Shown: positions 23,001-35,500 of the stretch, in pieces | Layout: every line of letters begins with the position of its first letter | Position numbering within the stretch: position 1 is the first letter of the stretch | From: Linnemannia schmuckeri | Lineage: Eukaryota > Mortierellomycota > Mortierellomycetes > Mortierellales > Mortierellaceae | DNA: 64,000 nt | Assembly (NCBI GenBank): GCA_029449235.1 | Contig: JANATG010000008.1 | Location: 1,798,001 to 1,862,000 of the forward strand | Direction: 5' to 3' | Position numbers and translations under genes: made by a program | The notes under the pieces: generated by a model | Databases searched by the model: none | What the model saw: only the letters and a program-made list of their open reading frames with translations | Told to the model about the DNA's origin: nothing

Positions 23001-26000
23001 GATATGGCCTTAATACAGTTGTGTGATTAGCGCCAAGAAAGTAAAAAAAAGACTAATTCGCCTCTGTGGACTTCGACATGTAGATGCCGAGTCTGAAAAG
23101 CTGAGAGAGTCGATTTTGCAGTTGATGAAGATGTGCCTTGGATTTGATTTCATTGGAACGTTACCTGATGAATCATCGGATGATGTTGGAAGCATCCAGG
23201 TAATGACTACTTGGAGAATCGTTCTTGAGGAGCCTGAATACCTGGATGTCCTCTGGGAGTGCTGGAAAAAGTTTTCGGGAGCAACTTCTGTTCTTGCAAT
23301 GGAGTCGCTCTCCCAGGCGGCCTCGATCCGTCGATCTTTGTTCTCGAGCGACGAGGCAAGGAACACTTATATTCACCACATCATGCGGGAGACTGCCTTG
23401 ACGATCAAGTCACCGGCTGGACAGGCCAAGCTTCAAGATGTCGGTAACTTCCATGAGTTCTGCAGAATGCTCTCCAAGTTCAGGAGCACTTTCCAACTGA
23501 GCGAGATTTGCGAGTACAAGGAATTTGAGCAGTGGATCTCCTTGATTGGAGAGTTTTCGTCGCGGGGCCTTCATTCCTGGAAGGTACGTCGTTTTCTTCT
23601 ATGCTGATGTTGTGTTGAGTATTTAGTTGGTTAAGAGCCGCTACATCGGGCTACTAACTAACTTGTCAGAATCATCTGACTGTGTTGCTCTCATCAATAG
23701 TGGTCACCAAACAGTATTCCTTACCTGTTGACCTTCTGGAGCAAGATGGTATCGTCCATTAGCTCTGCAAAGCAGGCAACGCAGGATTACATTCAAGGCA
23801 TCACTGTCGATCTCTCTCGCGCCTATCTCAAGAGTCGACTGGAATGTGCTCAGGCGGCACTTGACGGCGAAGTCGATGGTATACTAACCGCACGACATGT
23901 GTATCGCTGAAAATTATTTACGTCGGTTATTTTGCAATAATTATACTAACAGCGGAGGTATATCTATACCACTACATTAATAGATCCCCTGGAGTCGGAA
24001 GAGGAACTGGTCACAACTTTGGAAATGTATGCTACCTTGTCCCGGTCCAAGTATGGTGATTCTGGACGGTTTGTCCTAGCCGAGTTCAAGGACATCTTCA
24101 AAAAGTATCGCGAGTTGATCCAGAGAGCGTCCCTTGGCTCCCCTTCGCTGAGTGGCAACGATATCAAGGAGCAACTCACAGTTGTGGAGATGCAGTTGAC
24201 TTGGATGGTGTATATGATCTCCGCACTCATCGGCGGAAGAATTGTAAGTTTATCGCAAAAATCTTGAAGATCATATCAATGCACATGCATGTCGTGCAAT
24301 GTCATCATTCGTAAAAATGTGAGCGTCTGAGCGCGCGCGCTGTGAACAAGAAAAAAATCCTTTTGCTATTATTAGGTTTTAACGTTTTCATTGGTTCAAA
24401 AATTCGATCGCGCATAGTCGTACCAAAGCACAGGAGAGCAGGACCAAATGGACGCAGAGCTGTCGAGCGAGGTCCTTGGATTCATTCAGCAGGCGCAGAT
24501 GTGGACCACTCAGAGGCCACTCTACCTTGCCTCTCCGGACGCCCATCTCTATGTTCAGTCAGCCATCCTCTTCTTCTACACTCAGTTCCGGAGCTCTTAC
24601 ATTGGCGAGGAGTCGTCAAAGTCTGTCAAGGTCTATACTTTGTTAACTGAGAGATGGGGATTGACGGGACCCAATCAGGTGTTGGACGTCATCATGAGCT
24701 CGTCCCTCGGCAACTTACGTTCAAGCGGTGATCCCGAGTGGAGAAAGCAGGAGGATCAACTGGTCGTTCGCACGCTTCGCCTGTACACTCAGCTGGCATC
24801 GGGGTAAGTCGCGATGATCCACTTGTCCGTGCGTACAGATAATGTTACACAAATAACACTTCCAAACGGACGCGTTATCTAACAAGTTGAACATTGGCCG
24901 TGTGGATTCATTCCATTAGGTACAGCTCTGTGAAGCACATTCGTAAATTGGATACAACCAAGGCGCTTCTAAAGAATCATAACCCGAGTGACTTTAGATT
25001 CCTGGATCCTGCAAAGAAGAGTTCAGACACGTCAGTCGCCCGCTGTCGCATGAACTACTATACCATGTTGTCCCGCGTTCTTTTCGCCGAGGATAATGTG
25101 GATGCCGACTTTTGGCGGTTTGTCAGACCTTGGGAACTCACGTTGGACCAAGTCACATTGGCGTTCGAGGGGACCAGCGACCTCACCGAGGAGCAAATTC
25201 GCGTAAGTGGAGGCAATTTTACCGTTGATGAAGAGATTGAGTCCTTTGATCTTTTATAACATCTAATCACACCTCAATCTTAATCAATGTAGTTGATATT
25301 GTTGGGCATTTTCAAGGACTTGAGAGGCTTCGTTTCGAGCATCACCAACCGCAAGCAGTACACTCTGTTCTTTGAGTGGTTTTACCCTGCTTATACCCCC
25401 ATCGTGGTACGTGCCATCGAGATCTGGCCCCATGATGAACTCGGAATAGCCATCCTTCGCTTCTGGCATGAGTTTGTGAGCAACAAGAGCAGTCGTGTCA
25501 CCTTTGACAGCAGCAGCCCTAACGGCATCCTCTTGTTCCGCGAAACAAGGTGAGAACGGCATGGTCATGATATCTAAGAGGCACATTCTCGGGCAAATGT
25601 CTCCATAAACAGACAGCACTAATAACTAACGCTGTATTCTTCTCTTTTAGCAATATCCTGTATACCTATGGCCAAAATCTCCTCAGCCGTCCGTTGTCCA
25701 GTTCTAGCGCACGGTGGAGTGAAAAGTACGACATTACGCCACTAAATTATTGCAGGTATATTTAGCCATTTGAGCCTACATCTGACCATGATATCCTCTT
25801 GTTGCTCATTAGGTACAAGGGTATCATGCTGTACTTCAACGTCCTGTCGGCATCATTGTCTGGAAAATATGTCAACTTTGGAGTGTTCAAGCTTTACGGT
25901 GACAAGGCGTTGGACCAAGTCTTAGATGTTTTTTTCTCTCTTATGCTGGCTATTCCTGTCGAGGACATCATTGTAAGAACCGCATCAATTTACATGGTTC

Positions 26001-26976
26001 TTACCTTTCTCCACTTTGAGACTTGCTTATTTTTTTTTTTCTGGAAGCTGATTCTTTTATTACTTGCACAACTCCTAGGCTTTCCCCAAACTGGCGAACG
26101 CGTACTTTAGCATGATTGACGTGTTTGCAAGCGACCATATGACTGGATTGCCAATGATGCCACACCCAGTGTTGGCTTACATCTTTCAGGCTTTGGGCGA
26201 GATCATCCCACCCCAGAACCCAGACACAGTCTGCAGTACCATGGCCTGCTCTGCAATGGACAAGATTTGCACATTTGTGCTGAACTGGATTCTCAAGGAC
26301 AAGGTGCGCAAGGAGGAAAGTCTCGAGGCCCTGCAAACCGGTGCTGGATCGCCTGACCTCGCCGGTCGCTCCTTGTTGACCTCTACTGGCAGTGGCAACA
26401 ACAGCCAACGAAGCAGCGTCGAACTTACGCGTGGAGCTCTTAGCTCGAACGGACGACCGGTCTCTAAGCATCGTCAACAGCAACAGCAGAAGCAGCAAGA
26501 GACACATTGGTTGGTCGAGTACCTGATGGCGAACAAGGATATCCTGAGCTACTTATTCTTGGCTCTCTTCCAGGCGGTGGCGTTTGAAAATCGAAGCAAC
26601 TACTGGAGCTTGAGCCGTCCTCTGTTGGGACTGATTTTGTTGAATCGCGACTTTTATAACGAGTATATCAACAGGTTCATCCAGAGCCAGCTGCCCGACC
26701 GACAGGAACATGTCCAGACAGCTGTCAATGCGGTATGCGCCTCTTACTTAAACAATATTTTTTTGTCTTTGGTTGAATGTGCTTTGTTTGTTAAGGTGGT
26801 GTAAACTGACTTGACGACATTTTTCAATTTTTTAGCTCATGGAGGGTATCGAATGCAACACGACAACGCTGAATCGGGATCGTTTCACACAGAACATCAC
26901 CAACTTCCGACGTGAATGCACCCAAATGACGCTCATGGCGTCCAATGGTCTCTCTGATGACAGCGGAATGCTGTAG
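20044..26976 (+). CDS. XPO7: Exportin-7 (RanBP16-type karyopherin)
   Basis: Nuclear transport receptor of the importin-beta superfamily that moves cargo through nuclear pores with RanGTP. Fourteen exons: 20044-20327, 21763-21839, 22518-22672, 22807-22996, 23084-23583, 23701-23878, 23994-24243, 24418-24803, 24920-25202, 25293-25549, 25651-25755, 25812-25972, 26079-26732, 26836-26976; 1206 residues. It is colinear with animal XPO7: RLQVESLLNYHF at the N-terminus, FDFIGTLPDESSDDVGSIQ, SIRRSLFSSDEARNTY, GGRISYQSTGEQDQMDAEL, SSPNGILLFRETSNIL, SGKYVNFGVFKLYGD, SRPLLGLILLN, and NRDRFTQNI near the end. Intron 1 (1435 nt) uses a GC donor (GCAAGT), which is needed to keep the frame; the usual GT is absent. 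Standard budding and fission yeasts lack an obvious XPO7, so its presence fits an early-diverging fungus. Confidence 0.95.
22222..22286 (+). repeat. 18-bp minisatellite inside XPO7 intron 2
   Basis: About 3.6 tandem copies of an 18-base unit (AAGGCACTGGTGAACATC with A/G variants) between exons 2 and 3 of the exportin-7 gene. Being 18 bases, it also reads as a six-residue repeat (EHQGTG) in one frame. That frame is not connected to the gene by good splice sites. Confidence 0.85.
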
Positions 26977-27053
26977 ATATCCACAACAACTACCTCAGCA
27001 ATGCTCTTAATGAATCGTATCTTTCTTTCTTTTTTTTTTTATTTCGTTGATCT

Positions 27054-27059
27054 AATAAA
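27054..27059 (+). terminator. Poly(A) signal for XPO7
   Basis: AATAAA 78 bases after the exportin-7 stop, following a T-rich stretch. Confidence 0.55.
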
Positions 27060-28147
27060 CTAAAAGCCTAAGGATTTAAGCGTGCTTTTGTTCTCAGCCA
27101 ACCTACCTATCCTCGTCTGTCAGTCTTCTCTTTCTCCTTTATTCCTTCTTACTAGCCGTCTTGCGGCCTAGCGGTCCTCTCGCCTGACGAATCCAGGCGT
27201 GTACAAAGGATGATAGTCATCGAAGAGGGGTGATGGATGGCAGAACCTTTTCTAATGAATGACCGGAGAAAGAAAAAAAACATAACACCCGTCGGTGGCA
27301 TAATTCCATTATAGGAATGGAGAGATTTATACGCGCTCAGGATAATAGGGAGGGAGATGTGAAATTGTGTGGCAGAACGCGATGGAGGCGACTCATTCCA
27401 TGTAACAGATATCTGTGGGTAAAAGGATGTAAACGCAATAAAACAATATTCTGGCGTTTCTATATTCTGGTTCAATAAGGGGGCGAAGGGTCGTTCATAG
27501 TTGTCTTTGCGTACACAAAATGAGAGAGAGAGAGAGAACAAAGGGACCAGGGCAGAGAAGTATGGCGCCTGGAAAGTTCATTTTTGAGATATATATTTTT
27601 TTGCCGTGATGGATGTACTTTTTTCAAATTACAGGTCAAATCAAGTATATTCGACAATTTTTCGTCTTTCTGGTCCAGATGATGAGAAAAGAAATGAGAA
27701 AAAAGGGAGGAGGAAGAAGAGAAAACGAGAGAAGCAAGGGAAAGGGAGAGGTAAGGTAAAGGGAGGGATGGTGCCATTAAAAATTTGAAGGTGCAGTCAT
27801 GATATGTGGGACTTTTCAGACACAATGATATCCTTACTTTCATCCAAAAAGGATTGATATTCAACAAAAAGGCCGATCACTTTCCTTCCAGGGTACAGAG
27901 TGATTGGGTAAGGTGGCGTTGACGTTGGCCGTGGAAGTGATTAAGAGAAAAAGGGAAAGAATTTTTAAATCTCTTTCTTCAACCCAAAAAGTGGGAGATG
28001 ACATGTATCCATTAATGAGATAGCCTCGAGCCGACTTTTGATTAAAAGACAATGGGTCGAAAGATTAGAGACTACGCGCTAATAAGAGAATTCGCCAGTC
28101 AATATTGTTGCCACCAAATTTACATGCGCCCAACTTTTGAGACAGGG

Positions 28148-28246
28148 AGGCGTTGATTGCGTACCGCATGCCCTAGGCCTTCTATTCCGCTGGCAAACCG
28201 AGAGGCGCTGATCGTATGTCCTAGGTAGTTTATCCCGCTGGTAAAC
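28148..28246. repeat. Two-copy imperfect direct repeat of about 50 bp
   Basis: Two adjacent copies, each starting AGGCG(T/C)TGAT, with CCTAGG in the middle and ending in a TCCGCTGGCAAAC- or CCCGCTGGTAAAC-like block. Several differences between them suggest an old duplication. It lies in the 3' spacer of the BRO1 gene. Confidence 0.6.
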
Positions 28247-28315
28247 ATATCGTTAGAAAAAAAAGCGGCGTCGTCTCGAGTGTCCACAAAACGAAAAAGA
28301 TACTCAATGGTCGCG

Positions 28316-28321
28316 TTTATT
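28316..28321 (-). terminator. Poly(A) signal for the BRO1 gene
   Basis: AATAAA on the minus strand, 38 bases past the BRO1-protein stop codon. Confidence 0.5.
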
Positions 28322-28358
28322 CCTCCTAATCGAGGCAATGGTCGACTCTCTGATCTCA

Positions 28359-30580
28359 CTAAAAATAAGCACCCTCAAGAGCATACGTGATCTTGTTAAC
28401 GCCATCGTCTCCGCCATCAGCCCCTCCTTCCTTCGCAGCAGCAGCAGTTCCAAAACTAGGCTTAGGGGCTGGGTATCTCTTAACCGACAGCAGCTCGCGT
28501 CCACTAGGCATCAGACCTAAGAGTTCTGATGCAGAGGGCACCTTTTCAAATGTCACAGAATCATTAATCTTTTGAAACGCAATGACTTTTTCGTTGGCGA
28601 GTCGGTACTCGAATGCAGCCGACTGGGCGACTGTGTGAGATTTGCTCGACTTTGCGAGCGCCAGGAATGTTGCTCGCGCAACTGTGAGAAATCCTATTGC
28701 TTTGCCATATTGCCTGTATATGAAAGAAACGGCTGGTCAATAATTCAATGTTCAAATAGATAATTTGATCCGCAAATATCCAGACGTATACAAGCACTCC
28801 CTGAAAGAGACTTACTGTGCTTCGTAGGCATCCATGCCGAGGAGAACTTGAGCCTGTGCCTCGTAATAAAACTTTCCGTCCTTGACGTGTGTCCTAAACT
28901 CGGTCGAGATCTCGTTCTGATCTTTGACCGCCTTGAGCAATCCATAGGCGCGTTCGTACTCTTCCTTGACACCGACAGTGAGTTTGGCAAGGAGACCGTA
29001 GGATGTCTTTGATACGGCTCCACCAGAGTGAGCTATGGCTCCTGATCCTGGTGTTGAAAGATTGATAGCAGAGGCTCTTGCTGCTTTGATAGACGCCTTC
29101 CTGACCGTGCATGCATGTGCCTCCGCAAGAGCCAATCTATAGTAATCATGAGTAAATAATTTATGCTAAATTTTTCTGTCGGCTGCATATAGTGAACATG
29201 GTTTGAAAAGGGCTCAATAAACGCCGCAGACGTCCAACTAATTACCTGATATGAGCAGAGACGACGCTGGTTTGAACATCGACAGGTCGTGACGATTCTG
29301 CGCTTGCCTTCTTGTTAGAAGCCGGTGAATCCCTGAGAGGAGTTATGACGACAGGTTTAAACTCATTCCACCGTGGGATCATCTCCTGAACAACATATTC
29401 AAAGACTCCGGCAGCCCTGCAATACAGATCCGCTGCGGTCGTCAGCTGGTGATCCATCCCTGTCAGATCCTCGTCGTTCAAATAGTCCGTGAACTCGCCA
29501 ATCGTGTTCGAGTTCTTGGCAGCCTTAGAAGACGTATTGGAGCTCTTCTTGAACAAACGAGATGTCGCATTGACGACGCCACTCTGCTTAGTAGCTCCTC
29601 CCGATCCAATGCTGGTGCTGTTCAGACCGTGATCGTGTCCCCCGCCGTCACTGATTGTGCTGTTGCCAAGACTTGACCCCAGTCCTGAGCCCTTCATGGA
29701 AGTGCCGTCGCCATATCCGCCCACGTAAGTTGACACATCTCCAATAGCGATAAGGATCTTACGTTGAACAGTAAAGGAAAATTCGTTGGCACGATCCATG
29801 AGTGTATAGCCCAGTGTTAAGAGTGTGAAAATGGCTTCGTAGTGGATGGACTTGTTCTTGATACGTGGCATCTTTAGCGAGAGCGCCACATTGGATATGG
29901 TGCAGCGCCAAGTTGTCTCTAAATCATATGCGTCAAGTGCATATTGAGTGAGTTGCGTTTTTTTTTTTTTTTTTTTTTTTTTGCAAGGGACATGGCTATC
30001 GATAGAGCGGATACGGCATAAAGAGTCAAGGTGGTGACAACAAGGTCTCTTACCAATATCACTTGTCAGCTGGAGTTCAGTGCTCTCGATGCCTGCCACT
30101 AATCCAAAGACCAGAGGAAGGTAATCCTCGACTGCCTGATTATTAAAATACGTGTCATCGGTCAACAGAAAATGAGCGTTACGTTACTCACGGCTGATAA
30201 ACCATCACACTGTCCCACTGTGGACAAAGCAAGGATTCAAACTCTCACGTTCGACAGCTCGTATTGCACTGAGTCACAATCTGTTTCCGTTCACAAACCA
30301 CCCCTACATTCAACATCACAGTCTGATGCGGCTGAATGAAGAGCTAGTGACACTTTGACGCATACACGTATACACGACACACACATACCTTTTGGATATT
30401 CAAGAAGTCATGTCGGTCAGAATGCTTATGTTCCTTGAGTGCCGTCCGGAGCCGCCCACGGAACGCGGTCGCGTCCGAAAGCGGTCGTTGGTACTGGGCA
30501 TTGGCATTCGGCGCAAAGTATTCTTGAAACGAGACATTCGCCGTCGTCGGCAGGGTGTATGGGTATCCAATGGTTGTCAT
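28359..30580 (-). CDS. BRO1-domain protein (BROX-like)
   Basis: Exons on the minus strand: 30580-30389, 30135-30054, 29918-29246, 29136-28816, 28713-28359; 540 residues. BRO1-domain signs are the N-terminal NVSFQEYF, the ETTWRCTISN / NKSIHYEAIFTLLTLGYTL block, the AAGVFEYVVQEMIP helix, ALAEAHACTVRKA, YYEAQAQVLLGMDAYEAQQY and YGKAIGFLTVARA. BRO1 domains bind ESCRT-III (Snf7/CHMP4) on endosomes. The protein is just a BRO1 domain, with a Ser/Gly-rich insert (about 29530-29700) and no V-domain or Pro-rich tail, so it is closer to animal BROX than to Rim20/Bro1/ALIX. There is no CaaX farnesylation motif; it ends EGAYF. A 25-T tract lies in intron 2. Convergent with XPO7. Confidence 0.85.
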
Positions 30581-31129
30581 CGTCAGAGACTTGTGAGGAT
30601 TTTATAGGAGGAATGAATGAGAAGCGGAAGGAAAAAGTGGGTGGGTCGGAGGCGCAAAAATGCAGGGCTGAAATAAAGAAGACGAAAGGAAAGAGTCAAA
30701 AGTTGACAAATGGCAAAGTGAACAAGCGAACAAGAGCTGGCTGACGGCCATCTGTTAATAGTTTCCTCGTCAACAATGGCGAAGGTGTTGGTAAGGCAAG
30801 AGTACACACTACAGCCTTATGGATGAAACAACAGCCCGTGCATTATTCATACACGCCTTGGCGCCAGTCATTTCTATCTATCAAATCATCCATCCATCCA
30901 TTCACAAGCATAGACATTAAAGCGAAGTTTTTTTTTGGCAAAGGACCCACGAAAGGTCCCGGCCGAAGCCTAATTGGTTTTTATTTCAAACAATTGTCTT
31001 TTTTTTTCAGTGCCAAACCCAATGCAAAGTGCAATGTTCTTGTTACGGGAAGGGAAGCCAGACAATCATTGGGAGGGGGGGGGGGGGGTGAGGAGTGAAG
31101 ACCTCGGGGGCAGGCACCGACGCATGACC
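30581..31129. other. Spacer between BRO1 and polyubiquitin genes
   Basis: Upstream region of the BRO1 gene and 3' UTR of polyubiquitin. A G-run of about 13 lies near 31074-31088, just beyond the ubiquitin stop. A minus-strand AATAAA is at about 30980-30985. No gene seen. Confidence 0.45.
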
Positions 31130-31819
31130 TTACTGGCCACCACGAAGACGGAGGACCAAATGGAGGGTTGACTCCTTCTGGATGTTGTAGTCAGACAAGG
31201 TACGACCGTCCTCGAGCTGCTTACCGGCGAAGATCAAGCGCTGCTGGTCTGGGGGGATACCCTCCTTGTCTTGAATCTTCTGCTTGACGTTGTCGATGGT
31301 GTCGGACGACTCGACCTCAAGGGTGATGGTCTTGCCGGTGAGGGTCTTGACGAAGATCTGCATACCACCGCGGAGACGGAGGACCAAATGGAGGGTTGAC
31401 TCCTTCTGGATGTTGTAGTCAGACAAGGTACGACCGTCCTCGAGCTGCTTGCCAGCGAAAATAAGACGCTGCTGGTCTGGGGGGATGCCCTCCTTGTCTT
31501 GAATCTTCTGCTTGACGTTGTCGATGGTGTCGGACGACTCGACCTCAAGGGTGATGGTCTTGCCGGTGAGGGTCTTGACGAAGATCTGCATACCACCGCG
31601 GAGACGGAGGACCAAATGGAGGGTTGACTCCTTCTGGATGTTATAGTCCGAAAGGGTGCGGCCGTCCTCAAGCTGCTTGCCAGCGAAAATAAGACGCTGC
31701 TGGTCTGGGGGGATGCCCTCCTTGTCTTGAATCTTCTGCTTGACGTTGTCGATGGTGTCGGACGACTCGACCTCAAGGGTGATGGTCTTACCAGTGAGGG
31801 TCTTGACGAAGATTTGCAT
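31130..31819 (-). CDS. UBI4: Polyubiquitin precursor, three head-to-tail ubiquitins
   Basis: One uninterrupted exon of 229 residues: three perfect 76-residue ubiquitin units (31819-31592, 31591-31364, 31363-31136), each ending LRLRGG, plus a single C-terminal Gln cap removed on processing. All seven lysines and Met1 of ubiquitin are present. Residue 28 is Gln (DNVKQKIQ), as in several fungi. Deubiquitinases release monomers that tag proteins for degradation and signalling. At nucleotide level the middle unit is a mosaic of the other two (see findings). The lack of introns contrasts with nearly every other gene here. Divergent from Nup85. Confidence 0.98.
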   Translation of the reverse strand: MQIFVKTLTGKTITLEVESSDTIDNVKQKIQDKEGIPPDQQRLIFAGKQLEDGRTLSDYNIQKESTLHLVLRLRGGMQIFVKTLTGKTITLEVESSDTIDNVKQKIQDKEGIPPDQQRLIFAGKQLEDGRTLSDYNIQKESTLHLVLRLRGGMQIFVKTLTGKTITLEVESSDTIDNVKQKIQDKEGIPPDQQRLIFAGKQLEDGRTLSDYNIQKESTLHLVLRLRGGQ

Positions 31820-32520
31820 GGTGGAGCTACTTCGAGTGAGAGTGTGAGAGGATGTGTGTTTTGGGGAGGAGTGGGAATGTGGTGAGTGGTGTGGAAAGAG
31901 TGCGTTTGTAGGGGAGAAGAAGAAAAAGAAAAGGGAAAGGGAGACTTTGGCAAAGCAAGCAGCCTTTTATGTGTCTGTCTTGTCCCGCAGTCGACGCCTC
32001 CGCCAAGCCTGACAAGCAAGGTGCAAAACGCATAGTCGCTTATTGGTCCGTGGTCAGCTGGCTTTGTGCCATCAGTGGGAGTCTATCCAGATTGTGACGT
32101 GATTTGGACAAATACATTGATATGTTGGGTCAAATGAAATGGGCGCGGTTCTCTTTTGCCACCCTTGGACGACAAGGGGCGAGGAGGGGGCAAAAGAAAG
32201 GCAAGGAGGAAAGGGGTACACAAACAAAAGGACAAGAATGGAAACAAGACAGCGGCACCAAACCATAAAGAAGACACAAATAGATACAATACAAGTAAAC
32301 ACAAGTAAGCGAACACAAGGGCAGCATCGTCTCACAGCTTATCACTGTTGGTGAGACTGTTTGGAAAGTTGGACAAAGACAGCAGGACAAGGTGCTGCGG
32401 GAGTTTATTAAGGGTCCAAACAGAGGTTGTGACGGCGAAGCCTTGAGGGAGTCGATGTTTGATCTTGCAAGGCGCGACAGAGAAGGTGACAATTGCAACC
32501 ATTCCCAACCAGCAACAAGC
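31820..32520. other. Divergent promoter region, polyubiquitin / Nup85
   Basis: About 700 bp between two start codons. The polyubiquitin side has a CT-rich leader when read on the minus strand (31840-31960). The Nup85 side includes an in-frame upstream ATG at 32455. No other gene recognised. Confidence 0.5.
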
Positions 32521-35500
32521 ATGTCGACAGGAATCCCTCTAATCCAGCCATCCAACACCGCGCTGAATCTCAATGCGGCTGCAACAAAGCGGTCTATTTT
32601 CAGTGCCCCTACTGTGGATCTGAACGCAAACCATGAAATGGCTCATGACATGGACAGGGATCAGAACGACGAAGAATATGTCGCCATGCTGCATCTAGAT
32701 CCCAGCCCCATCAAAAAGGGCGTCTCTGCCGACTCTTGGGCCAAGACCAACAGGACACTGCGTTCTACCTTCAGGCCAACAACAAACGAGATTGCTGTCT
32801 ATGTTGCAGGACGAAAGGCTGCAGAAGAGGTACATTAGGCTCTTGCATGACTCGACTCACTCTCACTATCGCGACGGGAGCAGCAGTTTAACGCGTCAAT
32901 AACTCCTCTGTTTTATCTGAATTAGTTTCCTACCAAGCAGAAAAGCTCGGTCGAGGACAACACCATATTTCTTTGCCAGGCCGCAATCCCAGAGAGCCGA
33001 ATTCCAGTAAAGTCCAGAACCATGTTCGAGGAGGATCGATTTGGACATATACAAGGAATGTGCTGACTTATTTACAAGATCATTCTATGTTCGCTTCCAT
33101 TCTATTATTAGTTCATCGAGCAAACTTTTGGAGTCTTTCTTGACATCGCATCCAAGAACCCTTACAAAGCAGGAGGCTCCTCGGACTACAAATACCACCT
33201 TGAGCGTTACAACAAAACGATCGAGGAGCATCTTGCACATCTCTATGTAAGAGGCGCTGGATTATGAAGTGGATCAGAAATCTTTGGCATTGAGGCAGAA
33301 CGCTGGCAACTAATGATGCATTCACATTTTCATTATTAGGTTGAGTCAAAGACGAACGATACACTGGAGATCGAACAGGAGACAATTCTCATGGAGTCCT
33401 TCAGTGCTGTGTGGCAATTAGCCGAAGCTGTGTTCTTGACGTCTGACGGAAAACGGCCGATCGCCTTTATGTTCAACGAATGGTTGGCCACTCACGATGC
33501 CAGTAAGAAATTTGAACCACACTGACTTGGGACCCCTGGCAGTCCATCGGGAAGAACATAATGAGCAATGTTACTCACTTTGCCGCCGTTTCTGTTACTC
33601 GTTACGGCAAAAATTTGAAATAGGTCAGGATACAGAACTCGGCAAGATCTTGCTTGCGGATTCTTCGAAGTTGACCCACCCAGACTTTTGGTCATACATT
33701 CGTCGGTAAGACTGGCATGGCTTATGACTGGGATGAAATAATGTATCAAATAATTGCTTCCTGTCTAAGATCTACCATGGTCCCATTTAATAGATGCTTG
33801 CTCAGAGGTATGATCGAGTCGGCGATTTTTATTCTGGAACAGGCATTGAACGATGAAGAGGAGGAACAGGTGGCCAGAGCACTGGAAGATCTAGTGAAAG
33901 TACTCAAGGGTATTCCTTCTTCTGAGAAGGCTTTCCCGCCTGGAGAACTTCACACCCGACACATGAAGTGGAAGGAAGAATGCAAGTAAGGAACCGTTTT
34001 ACGAACAACAGGAGTTTGTTTGGCCATTTTAATGATGATATCTCACACAAATCGTATTTTGCTTTTTTGCACCATAGGAAATTCACACAGTCAAAACATG
34101 TTAAACATCTTGGAAAGGAAGCAAATGAGGTTATGAAGGTGCTGTCATGCGACGTTGAGGAAATCATCGATGTATCCGACCGTTGGGAGGAAGCAGTTTC
34201 AGGCACCTTCCTCTTCGTGCATCCTGACTGTGAGCGGGAAAACATTGGGTACGCTAATTACCGTCGATGAATTTAGCAGGGTCTACACGACTTGACAACA
34301 TGGTGTACTAATACAATTCGACCTTTTTTCGAGTAGACAGGTTCTGGAGACATGCTTGCCACGTTTCTTGGAAAGCACTGACGTGACATTGCTGGACAGA
34401 ATTAAGATTGCTATCTTGCAATTGGACGATGTCAAGGTACAGGAGATTCAGTAGTGCTCATTTGAACTTCCACCGCTTCATATCGATTCGCACAAACCAT
34501 GTTAACGCGGTCGAACTGCTTCCATACTCGCTACGTAGACAATTCGCCTTTGCGGAGAATTCCATCCCTGGCTTGTTGCTCATTTGTCGACTGTGCTGCA
34601 GCAGTATGGCTATCTCGACATGAGTGCGGTTGATCTGCAGGATATCGCCGCTCAGGGCTGGGACTCAAACATTCATGAGTTCTTCGTCATTGGCTACGCG
34701 CAAAGTCTCATGTCAAATCTCTCTCTTTGGGAGATCATTGCAGGATATTTGCTCAGATGTGGCCACACAGGCCGTTCGACCCTCTCAGAGGTAACATGTC
34801 ATCAAATATGTATATATATTCGGCAAACGACATGTTATATTATTGTGCAGATTGACTCTAACCACTCATTCCCACTCTCCACCTTCTATTTTATCGTTGA
34901 CTATCTGCAGTGGATTTGTCATGTTCCTTTGGATTCGTCAGAAAAAGCGCATAAGGTTCTCAAATTTTGTGAGGAGAATGATCTTAACGACTCGCTGCGA
35001 TCTATCAACAGGGTAAGAGCTTAATTTGACTTTCGTTTCTTGTCTTTGCAACGACTGTTTGCCGGCAACTGTCTAACTCTTCTTTGTCATTCCTGCTCTA
35101 TATAGGTTATGGCTGTGGAAGAGGAGAAGCGAGGAGAGTATTCACAGGCTATTCAACACTTTATCATCTCAAAAGATCTCGATCGAGTGGCAAAGGTAGT
35201 CGACAACCTCGTTCTCGGTTACCTTGAACGTGGACAATTTGATCTAGACGATACGCTCGAGTCGGTTGAAGCTTTGGACACAACCAGCGGTCATGTCCAT
35301 TTCCTGCGATCTTACGCCGGCTTCCGCCGTGACTACAAGGTAATCATCTGAAGGTGGACCAGATTTATTGAAAGGATTGCAAGCAGGCTCGTACTCATAA
35401 GACCTTCTGGTGTTCTGCTCACTGGCATAGAATGGCAAGCTTGTCCTAGCTGGAGAAGCGTTGATCAAGCTGCTCTCAAGTGGAACGGCGCCCAAGAAAT

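Larger units (their letters stand above)
26977..28358. other. Convergent spacer between exportin-7 and BRO1 genes
   Basis: About 1.4 kb between two stop codons. Poly(A) signals for both genes lie inside (27054 on +, 28316-28321 on -). There is a (GA)n run near 27522 and a degenerate direct repeat at 28148-28246. No coding similarity found on either strand. Confidence 0.5.

Noticed and set aside
27472..27867. 131-residue minus-strand ORF downstream of exportin-7
   Set aside because: Ser/Leu/His-rich low complexity over a CT/GA stretch; no family similarity or sensible gene context.
31234..32019. 261-residue ORF on the minus strand overlapping polyubiquitin
   Set aside because: A frame-shifted shadow of the ubiquitin repeats; its repetitive Ser/Arg-rich text follows the 228-base period.
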